64,000 nucleotides of DNA from Deinococcus gobiensis I-0 (GTDB taxonomy: Bacteria > Deinococcota > Deinococci > Deinococcales > Deinococcaceae), in assembly GCF_000252445.1 (NCBI RefSeq), contig NC_017790.1, positions 2,338,501 to 2,402,500 on the forward strand. The letters run 5' to 3'. The translations under genes and the position numbers were made by a program. Shown in pieces: positions 1 to 14,494 of the stretch (its first letter is position 1; every line of letters starts with the position of its first letter). A model generated the notes under the pieces. That model saw nothing but the letters and a program-made list of their open reading frames with translations. It did no database searches and was not told the DNA's origin.

Positions 1-1033
1 GGTTCTCGCGGGCCGCGCGCAGGTCGCCGCCGTCGAGGCTCAGGCGCCCGAGGTAGTAGTAGAACTCGGGGTAGCGCAGCGGGTCGAGGGTCACGGCCTG
101 CGTGAGCTGCGCGCGGGCGGTCGTGGCGTCCTTGGCGAGGTAGCTGACCACGCCGTACTGGCCCACGGCATAGGCGTTGGTCGGCGCGAGTCGGGCGGCC
201 TGGGCGGCCTCGGGCTTGGCGGCCGTCACGTTGCCGCTCAGGGCGAGCAGCTTGGCGTAGTAGGCGCGGTTGTACGGATCGCGCGGGTCGGTGATGACCG
301 CCTGTTGCAGGCTGCTGATGGCCTGCGGCAGGTTGCCGGTCGCGAAGTACATGTCGCCCAGGTTGAACAGGATCAGGCTGTTGTCGGGGTTCAGGGTGCT
401 GGCCTGCTTGAAGGCGTCGATGGCGCGCGCCGCGTCGCCCTGGAGGCGGTACACGTTGCCGCGCTCGTTGAGCACCTTGCTGAGGTTCAGGTTCCTGCTG
501 TCGCCGCCCTGGGCGGTCACGACGCCCTCGGCGCTCTGCAAGACGCCCAGGGCCGCCGCCAGGTTGCCCGACACCGCCGCGCGGTCGCCGCTGCCGCCGT
601 ACTGCTGCTGGTAGGCCTGCGACAGGGCGATGTAGCCGCTGATGCCCTGCGGGTCGGCCTGCACGAGCTGGCGCAGCGTCTCGATGGCCGGGCCATAGAG
701 CCGCAGCTTGACCTGCGAGCGTCCCAGTCCCAGCAGGGCGGCCCCGCTGCGGGGGTCGAGTTCGGCGGCGGCGCGGAAGGCCACGTAGGCCTGATCGAAT
801 TTACCCTGCTCGTAGTACACGTTGCCGACGATGACGTAGTTGGCGGCCGGGGGGCGGGTGACGGGCACGGCCGAAGGGGTGGCCGGCGTCGCCGTCGCCG
901 GAGCGGCTGCCGGCACGGTGGGTGCGGGCGTCGTCGGTACGGTGGTCGGTGCGGGGGTGGTCGGTGCCGTCTGGGCCAGGGCACCGCTCAGGGCAGCCGC
1001 GCACAGCAGGGCAAGGGTCAGTCGTGCATTCAC
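1..1033 (-). CDS. Secreted TPR-repeat protein (3' end outside window)
   Basis: The open frame reads leftward from a GTG start and runs off the left edge, so the C-terminus is missing. The product begins with a signal peptide (a hydrophobic stretch ending ALA-Q at about residue 20), then a Pro/Thr/Ala-rich linker, then tandem 34-residue tetratricopeptide repeats with typical spacing (for example A-x-LGLGRSQ and [18 protein letters not shown]). TPR arrays are protein-interaction scaffolds, so a role in an envelope complex is inferred. GTG was chosen because GGAGG sits 8 bases upstream. The organisation resembles the TPR protein at 26814-28493. Confidence 0.8.
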   Translation of the reverse strand, partial: MNARLTLALLCAAALSGALAQTAPTTPAPTTVPTTPAPTVPAAAPATATPATPSAVPVTRPPAANYVIVGNVYYEQGKFDQAYVAFRAAAELDPRSGAALLGLGRSQVKLRLYGPAIETLRQLVQADPQGISGYIALSQAYQQQYGGSGDRAAVSGNLAAALGVLQSAEGVVTAQGGDSRNLNLSKVLNERGNVYRLQGDAARAIDAFKQASTLNPDNSLILFNLGDMYFATGNLPQAISSLQQAVITDPRDPYNRAYYAKLLALSGNVTAAKPEAAQAARLAPTNAYAVGQYGVVSYLAKDATTARAQLTQAVTLDPLRYPEFYYYLGRLSLDGGDLRAAREN

Positions 1034-1097
1034 TCAAAAACCTCCGTACCTGGAGCGCGCGGGCCGGTGGAGCCGCCGCGCCTCTCCGGCCTTGGGC

Positions 1098-1103
1098 AAC
1101 ATA
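1098..1103 (-). promoter_or_regulatory. Possible -10 box for the TPR gene
   Basis: TATGTT on the minus strand lies about 65 bases upstream of the GTG start. No convincing -35 element is visible, so this is tentative. Confidence 0.25.
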
Positions 1104-1238
1104 CCCGGCGATGATACCGTGCCCAGCCTATGGCCGGGGCGGCAGACAGGGGGTGAAGTCCCCGTGAGAACCCGGCCCGGGCAGCCTGACAGCGCGGGGT
1201 GACGGTCCTCTGACGGGCGGAGCGGCACCCGGAGCCCC

Positions 1239-1244
1239 TACAGT
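1239..1244 (+). promoter_or_regulatory. Leaderless -10 box of coaE
   Basis: TACAGT is followed by 7 bases and then ATG at 1252. This is the TANNNT-N6/7-ATG arrangement of leaderless Deinococcus genes. It favours ATG 1252 over the in-frame GTG at 1243, which lies inside the box. Confidence 0.6.
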
Positions 1245-1251
1245 GGGGGCC

Positions 1252-1881
1252 ATGACCCCACCCCCCCCCACTCCCCGGCGGCCCCATCCGCAGCGGTTGG
1301 GCCTGACCGGCAGCATCGGCGCGGGCAAGAGCACGGCGGCGGCGTTGCTGCGCGCGCGCGGCCTGACCGTCCTGGACGCCGACGAGCAGGCCCGGCTGGT
1401 CACGGCCGAGCCGGAGACCCTGGCCGAACTGGAGGCCGCCTTTCCCGGCGTGGTCCGGGGCGGGGCGCTGGACCGCGCGGCGCTGGCGGCCCGGGTGTTC
1501 GGAGACGCGGCGCAACTCGCGCGCCTGAACGCCATCACCCACCCGCGCGTGCGGACCCGCATGTCGGCGCTGGAGGCGGAGGCCGCCGCGCGGGGTGAGG
1601 CCTGGGTCGTGCAGGACGTGCCGCTGCTGTTCGAGGGCGGGCTGGACAAGAGCATGGACGCGGTGCTGCTCATCGACGCCCCCCTGGAGACGCGCGTGGC
1701 CCGCGTCATGGCCCGCAGTGGACTGAGCCGGGAGGACGTGCTGGCCCGCGACGCCCGGCAGATGCCCGCCGACGAGAAGCGCCGCCGCGCCACCCTGACC
1801 CTGGACAACGGCGGCGACCTCGCGGCGCTGGAGGCGCAACTCGGCGCGGCGCTGCGCGAACTGGGTCTCGCCCCGACCTAG
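1252..1881 (+). CDS. coaE: Dephospho-CoA kinase
   Basis: Catalyses the last step of coenzyme A synthesis: ATP-dependent phosphorylation of the 3'-hydroxyl of dephospho-CoA in the cytosol. The P-loop [10 protein letters not shown] lies near residue 20. It is followed by the family motif VLDADE, by the region ITHPRVR, and by the lid region with DVPLLFEGG. At about 209 residues it is full length for the family. The start at 1252 is preferred because a -10 box sits 7 bases before it. The gene stands alone, divergent from the TPR gene and convergent with pyrG. Confidence 0.95.
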   Translation: MTPPPPTPRRPHPQRLGLTGSIGAGKSTAAALLRARGLTVLDADEQARLVTAEPETLAELEAAFPGVVRGGALDRAALAARVFGDAAQLARLNAITHPRVRTRMSALEAEAAARGEAWVVQDVPLLFEGGLDKSMDAVLLIDAPLETRVARVMARSGLSREDVLARDARQMPADEKRRRATLTLDNGGDLAALEAQLGAALRELGLAPT

Positions 1882-1932
1882 AGGGGCAGGCCGCCCCCCG
1901 ATACCCTACTCACAGCGGTTTTCAGTTCTATC

Positions 1933-1967
1933 GAGGGGCCAACCGCACGCCCCTCAACTCCTTTTCT
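1933..1967 (+). terminator. Intrinsic terminator after coaE
   Basis: A 7-bp stem GAGGGGC/GCCCCTC (1933-1939 with 1949-1955) is followed by the T-rich run ACTCCTTTTCT, about 50 bases after the coaE stop. Confidence 0.6.
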
Positions 1968-2002
1968 GGCCGCCGTCCTTCTCAGGCGCTCGCTCCGCTC
2001 GA

Positions 2003-2039
2003 TTCGGAGGGACCACAGGTGACCCCTGGTCCCTCCGAA
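2003..2039. terminator. 13-bp hairpin between convergent coaE and pyrG
   Basis: A perfect inverted repeat TTCGGAGGGACCA/TGGTCCCTCCGAA (2003-2015 with 2027-2039) surrounds an 11-base loop, 8 bases from the pyrG stop. Neither strand has a clear T-run, so it may act as a transcription-stopping or mRNA-stabilising hairpin, or be a dispersed repeat. Confidence 0.5.
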
Positions 2040-2047
2040 GGCTGTAC

Positions 2048-3700
<1,653 letters not shown>

Positions 3701-3731
3701 CCGAAAAGCGCCGGCCCCGCACCTGGGGGCC

Positions 3732-3763
3732 AAAAAGAAAAACCGGGGCGCTTCGGCCTCCGG
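3732..3763 (-). terminator. Terminator-like hairpin just upstream of pyrG (possible attenuator)
   Basis: Read on the minus strand, CCGGAGGC/GCCCCGG forms a stem with one bulged A and a six-base loop (3763-3743), followed directly by TTTTTCTTTTT (3742-3732). This is a textbook intrinsic terminator 30 to 60 bases before the pyrG start. It may end transcription from the M50 gene upstream, or act in the pyrG leader as an attenuator. A second hairpin, GGCCCC/GGGGCC, lies between it and the start codon. Confidence 0.7.
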
Positions 3764-3769
3764 GATTTC

Positions 3770-3775
3770 AGGATA
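3770..3775 (-). promoter_or_regulatory. Candidate -10 box of pyrG
   Basis: TATCCT on the minus strand lies about 70 bases upstream of the start and just before the terminator-like hairpin. A good -35 is not seen. If this is the promoter, the hairpin starts almost at +1. Confidence 0.3.
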
Positions 3776-3927
3776 GCAGTTTTCGGGCGGGACTAAGTGG
3801 CTCCCGGGGACAGTGCCGGGCATCCTCGGCGCGCTCGTGCCCTCCATCTCCCCCGCCAGCCCCTTACGGCTTCTCCCGTTGGTCGGGGTGTTGACCAGGG
3901 TCGCCCTGCTCTACACCCGCCGGCTAC

Positions 3928-4542
3928 TTACCGGAACCCCACCAGCCCCAGCACGAAACTGCGGACGTTGCCGATGAGAACCCCGATCGGCTCCTGCGCC
4001 AGGAAGATGAAGGCCATCACGATCAGGAACGAGAAGGGCATCGCCTCGAACTGCGCGAGGCTGCGCCCCAGCGAGGGCACGAGCGCGCCGAGGATGCGGC
4101 TGCCGTCGAGCAGCGGGATGGGGATGAGGTTGAACACCGCCAGCACGATGTTGATGCTCAGGACATAGAGCAAGACCTGGAAGCCCAGGTCGGTCGGCGG
4201 CAGCACGGCGAGCAGCCCGGCGGCCAGCAGTGCGATCAGGATGTTGCTGATCGGCCCGGCCGCCGCGACCCACAACGTGCCCCAGCGCCCGAGGTTGTTC
4301 GGGTTGATAGGCACCGGCTTGGCGAAGCCGAACCCCGCGAGCAGCAGCAGCAGCGTCCCGAAGGGGTCGAGGTGCTTGAGGGGGTTGAGGGTCACGCGCC
4401 CGTACCGCCGGGGCGTGGGGTCGCCCAGCCGGTCGGCCACGAAGGCATGGGCGAATTCGTGAACGGCGAGCGACAGCACCAGCGCCAGCGCGATGATCAC
4501 GAAGGCAGTGGGATTGCTCGTCAGGAGGCTAAGAAGACCCAT
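3928..4542 (-). CDS. Site-2 protease family (M50) membrane zinc metalloprotease
   Basis: An intramembrane metalloprotease of the short S2P/Rip subtype, which cleaves membrane-anchored substrates such as anti-sigma factors or signal-peptide remnants. The zinc motif HEFAH is at residues 28-32 in the first membrane segment. The third ligand motif [12 protein letters not shown] lies near residue 140. About five hydrophobic segments fill the 204 residues and no PDZ domain is present. A -10 box TAGAAT (4552-4557) and an SD-like GGGAGGTG both lie within 15 bases of the ATG. It follows the tRNA nucleotidyltransferase gene on the same strand. The substrate is unknown. Confidence 0.9.
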   Translation of the reverse strand: MGLLSLLTSNPTAFVIIALALVLSLAVHEFAHAFVADRLGDPTPRRYGRVTLNPLKHLDPFGTLLLLLAGFGFAKPVPINPNNLGRWGTLWVAAAGPISNILIALLAAGLLAVLPPTDLGFQVLLYVLSINIVLAVFNLIPIPLLDGSRILGALVPSLGRSLAQFEAMPFSFLIVMAFIFLAQEPIGVLIGNVRSFVLGLVGFR

Positions 4543-4625
4543 ACACCTCCCATTCTATGAGGGCCGGGATTAGACGTCTGGCCCGCGACCCGTTGCGGCT
4601 TCCTTGCGGCTTCGGGTGGGCGGGT

Positions 4626-5737
4626 TCAGGGGAGGGACCGCAGGTACGCCGCCAGCGCCGCACGTTCCTCGTCGGGGCTGCCCACCTGTCCGGCCCGCCG
4701 CAGCCCTGCCAGGTGAGCCAGCGCCTCGCCCACGCCCCGGCCCGGCGGCGTGCCCAGGGCCAGCACGTCCTTCCCCGTCAGGGGCACGTAGGCCTGCGGG
4801 CGCAGCAGGGCGCGCAACTGCCGCTCGGGCGTGCCCTCGGGAAAGAAGGTGTCGCTCCGGGCGCGGGCCAGCAGCCCCAGGGGCCTGTCGCCCAGGCCCA
4901 GGCGGGCGGCCAGGGCGGCGGGGTCGGGGGCGGCGGCCAGGGCGGCGGCGGCCCAGGTCTGCGGCGTGACCGCCTCGCCCGCGTCCTGCCGGGCCTCCAG
5001 GGCTTCGAGGAGCGCCGGGTCGCCCAGCCACGCGCCCGTGCCCCATGCCTCCAGCCGCCGGGCCGCGCGCCCCGGCCGGGCTTCGGCCAGCAGCAGCTTC
5101 AGCTCGGCCCACAGGCGGGGGGTGTCCTGCGCCATCGTCAGGGCGTCCGGCATCTGGGCCAGCAGGTCAGGGTGGGGGGCGAGGTCCAGCCGCGCCGCCA
5201 GCCGCGCCCCACGTACGGCCCGACTGGCGTCCTCGTGCAGCGAGCGGGAGTGCAGGGGCCGCAGCTCCCGCCGCGCGAGGTCGTCCAGGCCGCCCACCAC
5301 ATCGCGCAATTCGGCGCCGCCGTCCGGCCGCACGACCAGCGCGAGCGCGTTCAGCCCGAAGTCGCGCCGCCGCAGGTCGTCGTCCAGGGTGCCGGGCTGC
5401 GGCGCCGGGTTCTGGCCGGGCACCGGGTAGCTCTCGCGCCGCGCCCGAACGAGGTCGGCCCCGCGCCCGTCCGGCAGCGTCACGGTGGCGTTCTGGAAGG
5501 CCGGGTGGAAGGTGAAGGGCAGGCCCGTGGCGTGGGCCAGGGCCTCCACGTCTGCCCCCTCCACCACCACGTCGAGGTCCAGGGGCGCGCCGCCCAGCAG
5601 CGCGTCGCGCACTGCCCCGCCGACGAGGGCCACCCGGGCCTGGGAACCGGCCAGCGCCGCCAGCGAGGTCAGCCACGCGCGGTCCTCGGCACGCAGGGCG
5701 GCCCAGGCCCGCGCGCCGGGGTCAGGCTCGGCCACCA

Positions 5738-5738
<1 letters not shown>
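4626..5738 (-). CDS. tRNA nucleotidyltransferase (CCA-, CC- or A-adding enzyme)
   Basis: A class II nucleotidyltransferase that adds 3'-terminal nucleotides to tRNA. The head domain carries [13 protein letters not shown] (about residue 38), the metal-binding LDLDVVV, and the motif [10 protein letters not shown], followed by [17 protein letters not shown]. The 370 residues contain no recognisable HD domain. D. radiodurans is known to split CCA addition between a CC-adding and an A-adding enzyme, so this could be either half. The GTG start overlaps the stop of the protease gene upstream by one base (TAGTG), indicating translational coupling. Confidence 0.88.
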
Positions 5739-7072
<1,334 letters not shown>

Positions 7073-7080
7073 ATGGCCCC

Positions 7081-7086
7081 ATTATC
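7081..7086 (-). promoter_or_regulatory. -10 box close to the htrA-like start
   Basis: GATAAT on the minus strand is followed by 8 bases and the ATG at 7072, so the mRNA would be leaderless or nearly so. No SD sequence is visible. Confidence 0.45.
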
Positions 7087-7158
7087 TGCGGGCACGGCGC
7101 ACAGGACGTGGGGCCGGATTAAGGAGGGGTTGGGGGAAAAGCAGGAAGAAAGCGCCGC

Positions 7159-7186
7159 AAAAAGCCCCCTGCCCGCTCGGCAGGGG
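7159..7186 (-). terminator. Intrinsic terminator after hslO
   Basis: On the minus strand the stem CCCCTGCC/GGCAGGGG (7186-7179 with 7173-7166, five-base loop) is followed by GGC and a run of five T. It lies about 20 bases downstream of the hslO stop. Confidence 0.75.
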
Positions 7187-7205
7187 ACCCTCCTCGGCCC
7201 GGCGC

Positions 7206-8114
7206 TCAGGCCTGCGCGCGCGTCTCCTCGGCGTCCAGGGCCGCGATCTCGCCCGGCGTGATCTGGTAGTGCTCGCCGCACCAGTGGCACACGACCTCCT
7301 GGCCGCCGTCGTCGATCATTTCCTGGCGCTCGCTGCCGGTGAAGAACTTCAGGCTGTCGCTGGCCTTCTCGCGCGAGCAGCGGCACTGGAAGCGCGCGGC
7401 CTGCGCCTCGGGGGCCAGATTCAGGTCCAGGCCCTCGGCCGCGCGGTTCAGGACTTCGAGCAGGCCGCCCCGGCGCAGGTTGTCGGTGATCTGGCCCATC
7501 GCCTTGATGTTGGCCTCCAGGCGGCCGAGCGTCTCGTCGCTCACGCCGGGCATCGCCTGCACGAGCAGCCCGCCCGCATGGGCCACGCGCCCCTTTTCCT
7601 CGTACACGCCCAGCAGCACGGCGTTGGGAATCTGCTCGGACGCGCCGAGGTAGTAGCTCACGTCCTCGGCGATCTCGCCGCTCTGCAGGCGCACGCTGCC
7701 GGTGTAGGGTTCGCCGTTGTCGAGCAGGCGGGTCACGGCCAGTTCGCCGTCGGTGCCCACGATGCCGCTCACGTCCAGCTTGCCGTCGGAGTCGCGGGGC
7801 GGCAGGTCGGCCCCGGGCGCGCGCACGTAGCCGCGCACCTGACCGTCGGCGCTGCCCTCGGCCACGACCCAGCCCACCGGCCCGCCGCCCTCGACGCGCA
7901 CCGCCACGCGGCTGTCGCTCTTCTTGCCCAGCACGACGGCCAGCAGGGCCGAGGCCGCCAGCGTACGCCCCAGCGCCGCCGTCGCGGTCTTGCTCAGGTG
8001 GTGGCGCAGGCGGGCCTCTTCGACGAGGTCGGTCGCCTCGATGCCGACGAAGCGCAGGGTGCCCCCCGCCGCCGTGCCGCGCAGGAGGTAGGAGCCGGAA
8101 GGGGAAGCAGTCAT
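7206..8114 (-). CDS. hslO: Hsp33 redox-regulated chaperone
   Basis: A cytosolic holdase switched on by oxidative unfolding. The 302-residue protein has the family N-terminal domain ([16 protein letters not shown], then [10 protein letters not shown]). The redox switch is complete: C244-x-C246 and, 30 residues later, C276-x2-C279, four cysteines that bind zinc in the reduced state. The start at 8114 is supported by a -10 box 6 bases upstream. Convenient in an organism exposed to oxidative stress, but Hsp33 is widespread in bacteria. Confidence 0.96.
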   Translation of the reverse strand: MTASPSGSYLLRGTAAGGTLRFVGIEATDLVEEARLRHHLSKTATAALGRTLAASALLAVVLGKKSDSRVAVRVEGGGPVGWVVAEGSADGQVRGYVRAPGADLPPRDSDGKLDVSGIVGTDGELAVTRLLDNGEPYTGSVRLQSGEIAEDVSYYLGASEQIPNAVLLGVYEEKGRVAHAGGLLVQAMPGVSDETLGRLEANIKAMGQITDNLRRGGLLEVLNRAAEGLDLNLAPEAQAARFQCRCSREKASDSLKFFTGSERQEMIDDGGQEVVCHWCGEHYQITPGEIAALDAEETRAQA

Positions 8115-8120
8115 TAGGAA

Positions 8121-8126
8121 ATCTTA
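8121..8126 (-). promoter_or_regulatory. Leaderless -10 box of hslO
   Basis: TAAGAT, then 6 bases, then ATG at 8114 on the minus strand; there is no room for a ribosome-binding site. Confidence 0.6.
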
Positions 8127-8395
8127 CATCAAGGCACTCAAATCGGGCTGTGGGGTGGCTTGCATTCGGTGGCCCGTCCCCCCTACCGATTGTCAGGTTT
8201 CATACGGTCGGGCAAGTGACAAACGACCTGATTCGGAGCTGACGGACCCAGAGGGTTTCTTCAGCCCGCTGCCAGAGGAGACTCACGCCCACTGCATAGA
8301 CTTTCATGCCGCTGACATCTTCTCCGGGTAGGAAGCCGCGCCCGAATCCTGTCCGCGCCCCCTCTGCCCCACTGTGTCCTCTCAAGGAGTCTTCA

Positions 8396-10138
<1,743 letters not shown>

Positions 10139-10154
10139 GGCCTTCCGCGCCGCG

Positions 10155-10200
10155 CCCGCCGCCCCCGGCCGGGCGGCGGGGGCGGCGTCTCCGTGCTTTT
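10155..10200 (+). terminator. Intrinsic terminator after the binding-protein gene
   Basis: A perfect 10-bp stem CCCGCCGCCC/GGGCGGCGGG (10155-10164 with 10171-10180) lies 17 bases after the stop codon. The nearest T-run (CTTTT) is about 15 bases further on. Confidence 0.6.
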
Positions 10201-10225
10201 CGCCGCGCGGGCGCGCACGAGCCTC

Positions 10226-10231
10226 TATGCT
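10226..10231 (+). promoter_or_regulatory. Leaderless -10 box of the response regulator
   Basis: TATGCT is followed by 7 bases and ATG 10239. The box covers the alternative ATG at 10227, which argues for the later start. Confidence 0.55.
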
Positions 10232-10238
10232 GTGCCCC

Positions 10239-10910
<672 letters not shown>

Positions 10911-10912
10911 GC

Positions 10913-10971
10913 GGGCAGGGCTGGGGGAGCCGCCCCGCCCCTCCGGCGCCGGGTCGCCCCCAGCCCTGCCC
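10913..10971 (+). terminator. 15-bp hairpin between response regulator and kinase genes
   Basis: A perfect inverted repeat GGGCAGGGCTGGGGG/CCCCCAGCCCTGCCC (10913-10927 with 10957-10971) begins 2 bases after the regulator stop codon. It is followed by CCACCCCCTTT, a weak T-run. It may terminate part of the transcripts and lower kinase expression relative to the regulator. Confidence 0.6.
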
Positions 10972-10984
10972 CACCCCCTTTGCC

Positions 10985-13870
10985 ATGACCCTGCCTCCCT
11001 CCCTTGCCCAGGCCAGCACCGCGCCGCAGTTCGGCGACGGGGTGGCGCGCTTTGCCTGCGAGACCACGCGGGCGCACGGGGTCCGGGTCTGGGTGGTGTC
11101 GGGCGGGCAACTGGGCGAGGTCGCCTGCGAGGGGCGAGGCCTGGGCCTGAGCGACGGCTCGCTGGCGGCGCGCGCCCTGAGCAGCGGCGTGCTGGAGGAA
11201 GCGGGCATGCTCAGCTGCGTGCCCTTCGGCTGCGGGGTGCTGGAGTGCGTGGGGGCCTCGCCCGAGGGGATACAGACCCTGCTGGGCCTCGCGCCGCTGC
11301 TGGGGCTGGCCCTGGAGGGCGTGCAGGCCCGCGAGGCGAGGCGCGGGCACGGCCGCCTGGCCGAGACGGTCGAGGGTCTGGTGCGGCGGCTGGGCGGCAG
11401 CCTCGACCTCGCGGAGGTGCTGCCGGTCACGGCCCAGAGCGCGGCGCTGGCGCTGGGATTCTCGCGCGCCTTCGTGGGCCTGTTCAGCGAGTTCGGGGAG
11501 GCAGGCGCGCGCACCGGCGAGGTCTACACCTACGGCTTCGACCACGAGTTCACCGGAGGCATCGGCGTGGGGCCGGTCTCCTTCGAGAAGCTCATCCGCC
11601 GGGGCGAGGCCATCCGCTTCGAGCGGGCGCGCGACGCCCAGACCCCCCTGGCGCGCGGGCTGGCCGAACTCGACCCGGTGGCGGCCGTGATCGCGCCCCT
11701 GAGCGCGCGGGGCCGGCCACTGGGGCTGCTGTACGTGGACAGCCGCGTGCCCGGCACCGCCACGAGCGAGGACGACGCCCGGCTCGTGCTGGCGCTGGCC
11801 GAGCAGGCCAGTCTGGCGATCGACAACGCGCGGCTGTACGCCATCGAGACCCGCAAGCGCGAGGCCGCCGAGGCGCTGCGCGAGGCGGGCGCGGCGCTGA
11901 CCGGCAGCCTGCACCTTCAGGACACCCTCTCGCGCGTCCTCGACTGGGCCTCGAAGCTGTTCGGCACCGACGCGGCGGGCGTGTACGAGCTGCAACCCGA
12001 CGGCCGCACCCTGAACATCCTGAGCGCGGTGGGACTGCCCAGCGAGTACGTGCTGCGCGTGCGCGCCAAGGTGGGCGCGGGCGTGACCGGCCGCGCCGCG
12101 CAGAGCCGCGAGCCCGTGGCCGCGCGCGACCTGACGGCCGAGCATTACGGGGGCGGCAGCCGCTACACCCGGCAGTTGCTCGCGCAGGGCCGCTATCCCT
12201 ACCGGGGCGTGGTGGGGTTGCCGCTGCTCTCGCGTGCGGGCATCTACGGCGTCCTGACGCTGTACTGGAGCGCGCCGCTGCCTCTGGGCGAGGACGACCT
12301 CGCGCTCGCGGGCGTGTTCGCCGCGCAGGCCAGCCTCGCCATCGAGAACGCCCGGCTGTACGAGGAAGAGCTGCGCCAGGAACGCGAGGCCGCCGTGCTG
12401 CTGGGCGTGGGCCGGCTGCTGGGCGAGGACCAGAGCGACCGCGCCCTGGAGGGGGCCATCCGGCTCGCCACGCTGGCCCTGAACGCCGGGCGGGGCCTGA
12501 TCGCCCTGACCGGCCCGGACGGCGCGGTGACGCGCTGCGCGACCTACAACCTGCCCCCCCCCAGCGACGAGGAGCTCGCCTCGCTGCGCTCTCAGCTCGG
12601 GCGCGGGCCCCGGCCCCTGACCCGGCGCGCGTGCCTGCCGGTCGCGGGCAGCGGCTTGATCGTGCCGCTGCGGGGGGGGCCGCTGCGCGGCGAGGCCGAG
12701 GCCGAGGGCAACGCGCTGCTGGGCTTCCTGTACGTCGACGACCCCGGCACCGCCGCGCCGGGCGACCGCGCGCTGGCCCTGGCGCGCAGCGTCGCCGACC
12801 AGATGGCCCTGACCCTGAGCCGCGAGTGGCTGCTCTCGGCGCTGGCGCGCGAGGAGGCCCGTTACCGCCAGCTTGCCGAGGGCGCGCACGACCTGATCCT
12901 GAGCACCGACGCCTCGGGCACCGTGACCTACGCCAACCCGGCCGCGACCCGGCTGCTGGGGCCGCTGACCGGGCCGCTGACGGGCGCCAGCCTGCTGCGC
13001 CTGCCCACCCCCGCCACCCAGGGCGCGCTGGCCCAGGCCTGGGAGCGGGCCCACCGCAGCGCTTCGGGGGGCCGCACCGAGATCACCGTCGGCGGCATGC
13101 GGCTGGAGGTACGCCTGAGCATGGTGGGCGAGGGCCAGGGCGTCTTGATGGTCGGGCGCGACCTCAGCGAACTCCAGACCCTGGCCGACGAGATCACCCG
13201 CCGGGGTCAGGCGCTGGAGGCCGCGACGAGCCGGCAGCTCGAACTGCGCACCTACCTCACGCTGTTCACGCAGGCGCAGGAGGAGGAGCGCCGGCGCATC
13301 AGCCGCGAGCTGCACGACGACACCGCGCAGGTCCTGATCGCCTCGACGCGGCGGGTCGCCCGGCTGGCGCGCGAGCTGGAGGGCGAGCAGCGCGCCCGGG
13401 CCGACGACATCCTGCAAGACCTGAATGCCGCCATCGAGAGCGTGCGGCGCTTCGCGCGCAACCTGCGGCCCAGCGTCCTCGACGACCTGGGGCTGCTGCC
13501 CGCCCTCGAATGGCTCGCCTCGCAGGCCCAGACCGAGACCCGGCTGGAGGTCAGCGGCCAGGAGCGCCGCCTGCCCCCGGCGGTCGAGCTGACCGTCTTC
13601 CGGCTCTCGCAGGAGGCCCTGAACAACGTGGACAAGCACGCGGGGGCGGGTACGGCGGCCATCCGGGTGGCCTTCGGGCCGGGCGAGGTGCGCGTGGCGA
13701 TCACCGACGACGGCCGGGGCTTCAGCACCGAGCAGGCCGAGGCGCAGGCCCGCGCCGGGCATCTGGGCCTCATCGGGCTGCGCGAGCGCGTGGCGCTGGC
13801 GGGCGGCGCGCTGGGCGTGGACAGCGCGCCGGGCCAGGGCACGTCGCTGGTGTTCACTCTGCCGGGATAG
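10985..13870 (+). CDS. Multi-domain sensor histidine kinase (GAF-GAF-GAF-PAS-HisKA_3-HATPase)
   Basis: A soluble 961-residue sensor kinase without membrane segments. After an N-terminal region of about 120 residues come three GAF-like modules (about 130-290, 310-470, 470-630), each ending in a [19 protein letters not shown] helix, then a PAS domain (about 635-740, [14 protein letters not shown]). The dimerisation helix [16 protein letters not shown] carries the phospho-acceptor His777. The ATPase part has the N-box [16 protein letters not shown] and [14 protein letters not shown]. The HisKA_3 type pairs with NarL regulators such as the one just upstream. The signal cannot be read from the sequence. 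Confidence 0.93.
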   Translation: MTLPPSLAQASTAPQFGDGVARFACETTRAHGVRVWVVSGGQLGEVACEGRGLGLSDGSLAARALSSGVLEEAGMLSCVPFGCGVLECVGASPEGIQTLLGLAPLLGLALEGVQAREARRGHGRLAETVEGLVRRLGGSLDLAEVLPVTAQSAALALGFSRAFVGLFSEFGEAGARTGEVYTYGFDHEFTGGIGVGPVSFEKLIRRGEAIRFERARDAQTPLARGLAELDPVAAVIAPLSARGRPLGLLYVDSRVPGTATSEDDARLVLALAEQASLAIDNARLYAIETRKREAAEALREAGAALTGSLHLQDTLSRVLDWASKLFGTDAAGVYELQPDGRTLNILSAVGLPSEYVLRVRAKVGAGVTGRAAQSREPVAARDLTAEHYGGGSRYTRQLLAQGRYPYRGVVGLPLLSRAGIYGVLTLYWSAPLPLGEDDLALAGVFAAQASLAIENARLYEEELRQEREAAVLLGVGRLLGEDQSDRALEGAIRLATLALNAGRGLIALTGPDGAVTRCATYNLPPPSDEELASLRSQLGRGPRPLTRRACLPVAGSGLIVPLRGGPLRGEAEAEGNALLGFLYVDDPGTAAPGDRALALARSVADQMALTLSREWLLSALAREEARYRQLAEGAHDLILSTDASGTVTYANPAATRLLGPLTGPLTGASLLRLPTPATQGALAQAWERAHRSASGGRTEITVGGMRLEVRLSMVGEGQGVLMVGRDLSELQTLADEITRRGQALEAATSRQLELRTYLTLFTQAQEEERRRISRELHDDTAQVLIASTRRVARLARELEGEQRARADDILQDLNAAIESVRRFARNLRPSVLDDLGLLPALEWLASQAQTETRLEVSGQERRLPPAVELTVFRLSQEALNNVDKHAGAGTAAIRVAFGPGEVRVAITDDGRGFSTEQAEAQARAGHLGLIGLRERVALAGGALGVDSAPGQGTSLVFTLPG

Positions 13871-13873
13871 AGT
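13868..13873 (+). promoter_or_regulatory. Possible leaderless -10 box inside the kinase stop region
   Basis: TAGAGT, whose first three bases are the kinase stop codon, is followed by 8 bases and ATG 13882. The small gene downstream may therefore be expressed separately from the kinase. Confidence 0.45.
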
Positions 13874-13881
13874 CGGGGCCT

Positions 13882-14388
13882 ATGTCCAACCGGGCCGTTC
13901 TCGTCAGTGAGCTGGTCGATGCCGTGCGCGGGGCCGTCGCGCAGGACGTGGCGCGGGAGGGCCCCGCCCCCGGCTCCGGCCTCGTCGTGACCGAGGTCGA
14001 GCTGGAGATCAAGGCGACCCTGCGCGCGGGCACGGACGGGCGGGCACAGTGGTACGCCCTGAGCGCGGGCGCGCAGGTCTCGCGCGAGCAGGTGCAGGTC
14101 TTTCGGCTGGCCTGGGTGCGCACGGCGGAGGTCCGGCTGCGCGAGAGTACGGAGGTCCGGTACCAGCTCATCACCGGGCTCGACGCGCTGTACATCGGCC
14201 TGAGCGAATGGACGGCGGCCGGGCCCCTCCCCTTCCGGCCCAGGGACGCCGAGCTGCGCCTGCAACTCGTCGTGCTAGAGAGCGGCGAACTGCGCCTCGC
14301 CGGGGTGGGGGCGCAGACCGCACAGGGCCACACCCACCTCGTGATCCTGAAACTCGGGCCGCGCCCGGAGACCCAGCTCCAGGGTTGA
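13882..14388 (+). CDS. Trypco2-like domain protein
   Basis: A 168-residue protein. The N-terminal 100 residues have the layout of the trypsin-co-occurring domain 2 (trypco2) family: a leading helix (VSELVDAVRGAVAQDVA), then beta strands VTEVELEIKATLRAG and QWYALSAGAQVS, then a strand with VFRLAW. Trypco domains are known from proteins coupled to trypsin-like peptidases in bacterial conflict systems; their molecular role is poorly known. The C-terminal half (YIGLSEWTAAGPLPF onward) is more beta structure that I do not recognise. The gene follows the sensor kinase by 11 bases. The family call is from pattern memory and needs a profile search. Confidence 0.55.
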   Translation: MSNRAVLVSELVDAVRGAVAQDVAREGPAPGSGLVVTEVELEIKATLRAGTDGRAQWYALSAGAQVSREQVQVFRLAWVRTAEVRLRESTEVRYQLITGLDALYIGLSEWTAAGPLPFRPRDAELRLQLVVLESGELRLAGVGAQTAQGHTHLVILKLGPRPETQLQG

Positions 14389-14494
14389 GGGAACGCACAG
14401 AAAGAATTGCGAACGAACGGATCTGGTTCAATGACACAGTTTTCGATTCCGCTTCCGCTGCCCCGCCGCCCCCGAGGACTCAGACGCGATCCGT

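Noticed and set aside
2003..2039. Hairpin near pyrG as an attachment site or mobile repeat
   Set aside because: A single copy between two convergent stops is adequately explained as a transcription-end hairpin; no second copy was noticed in the window.
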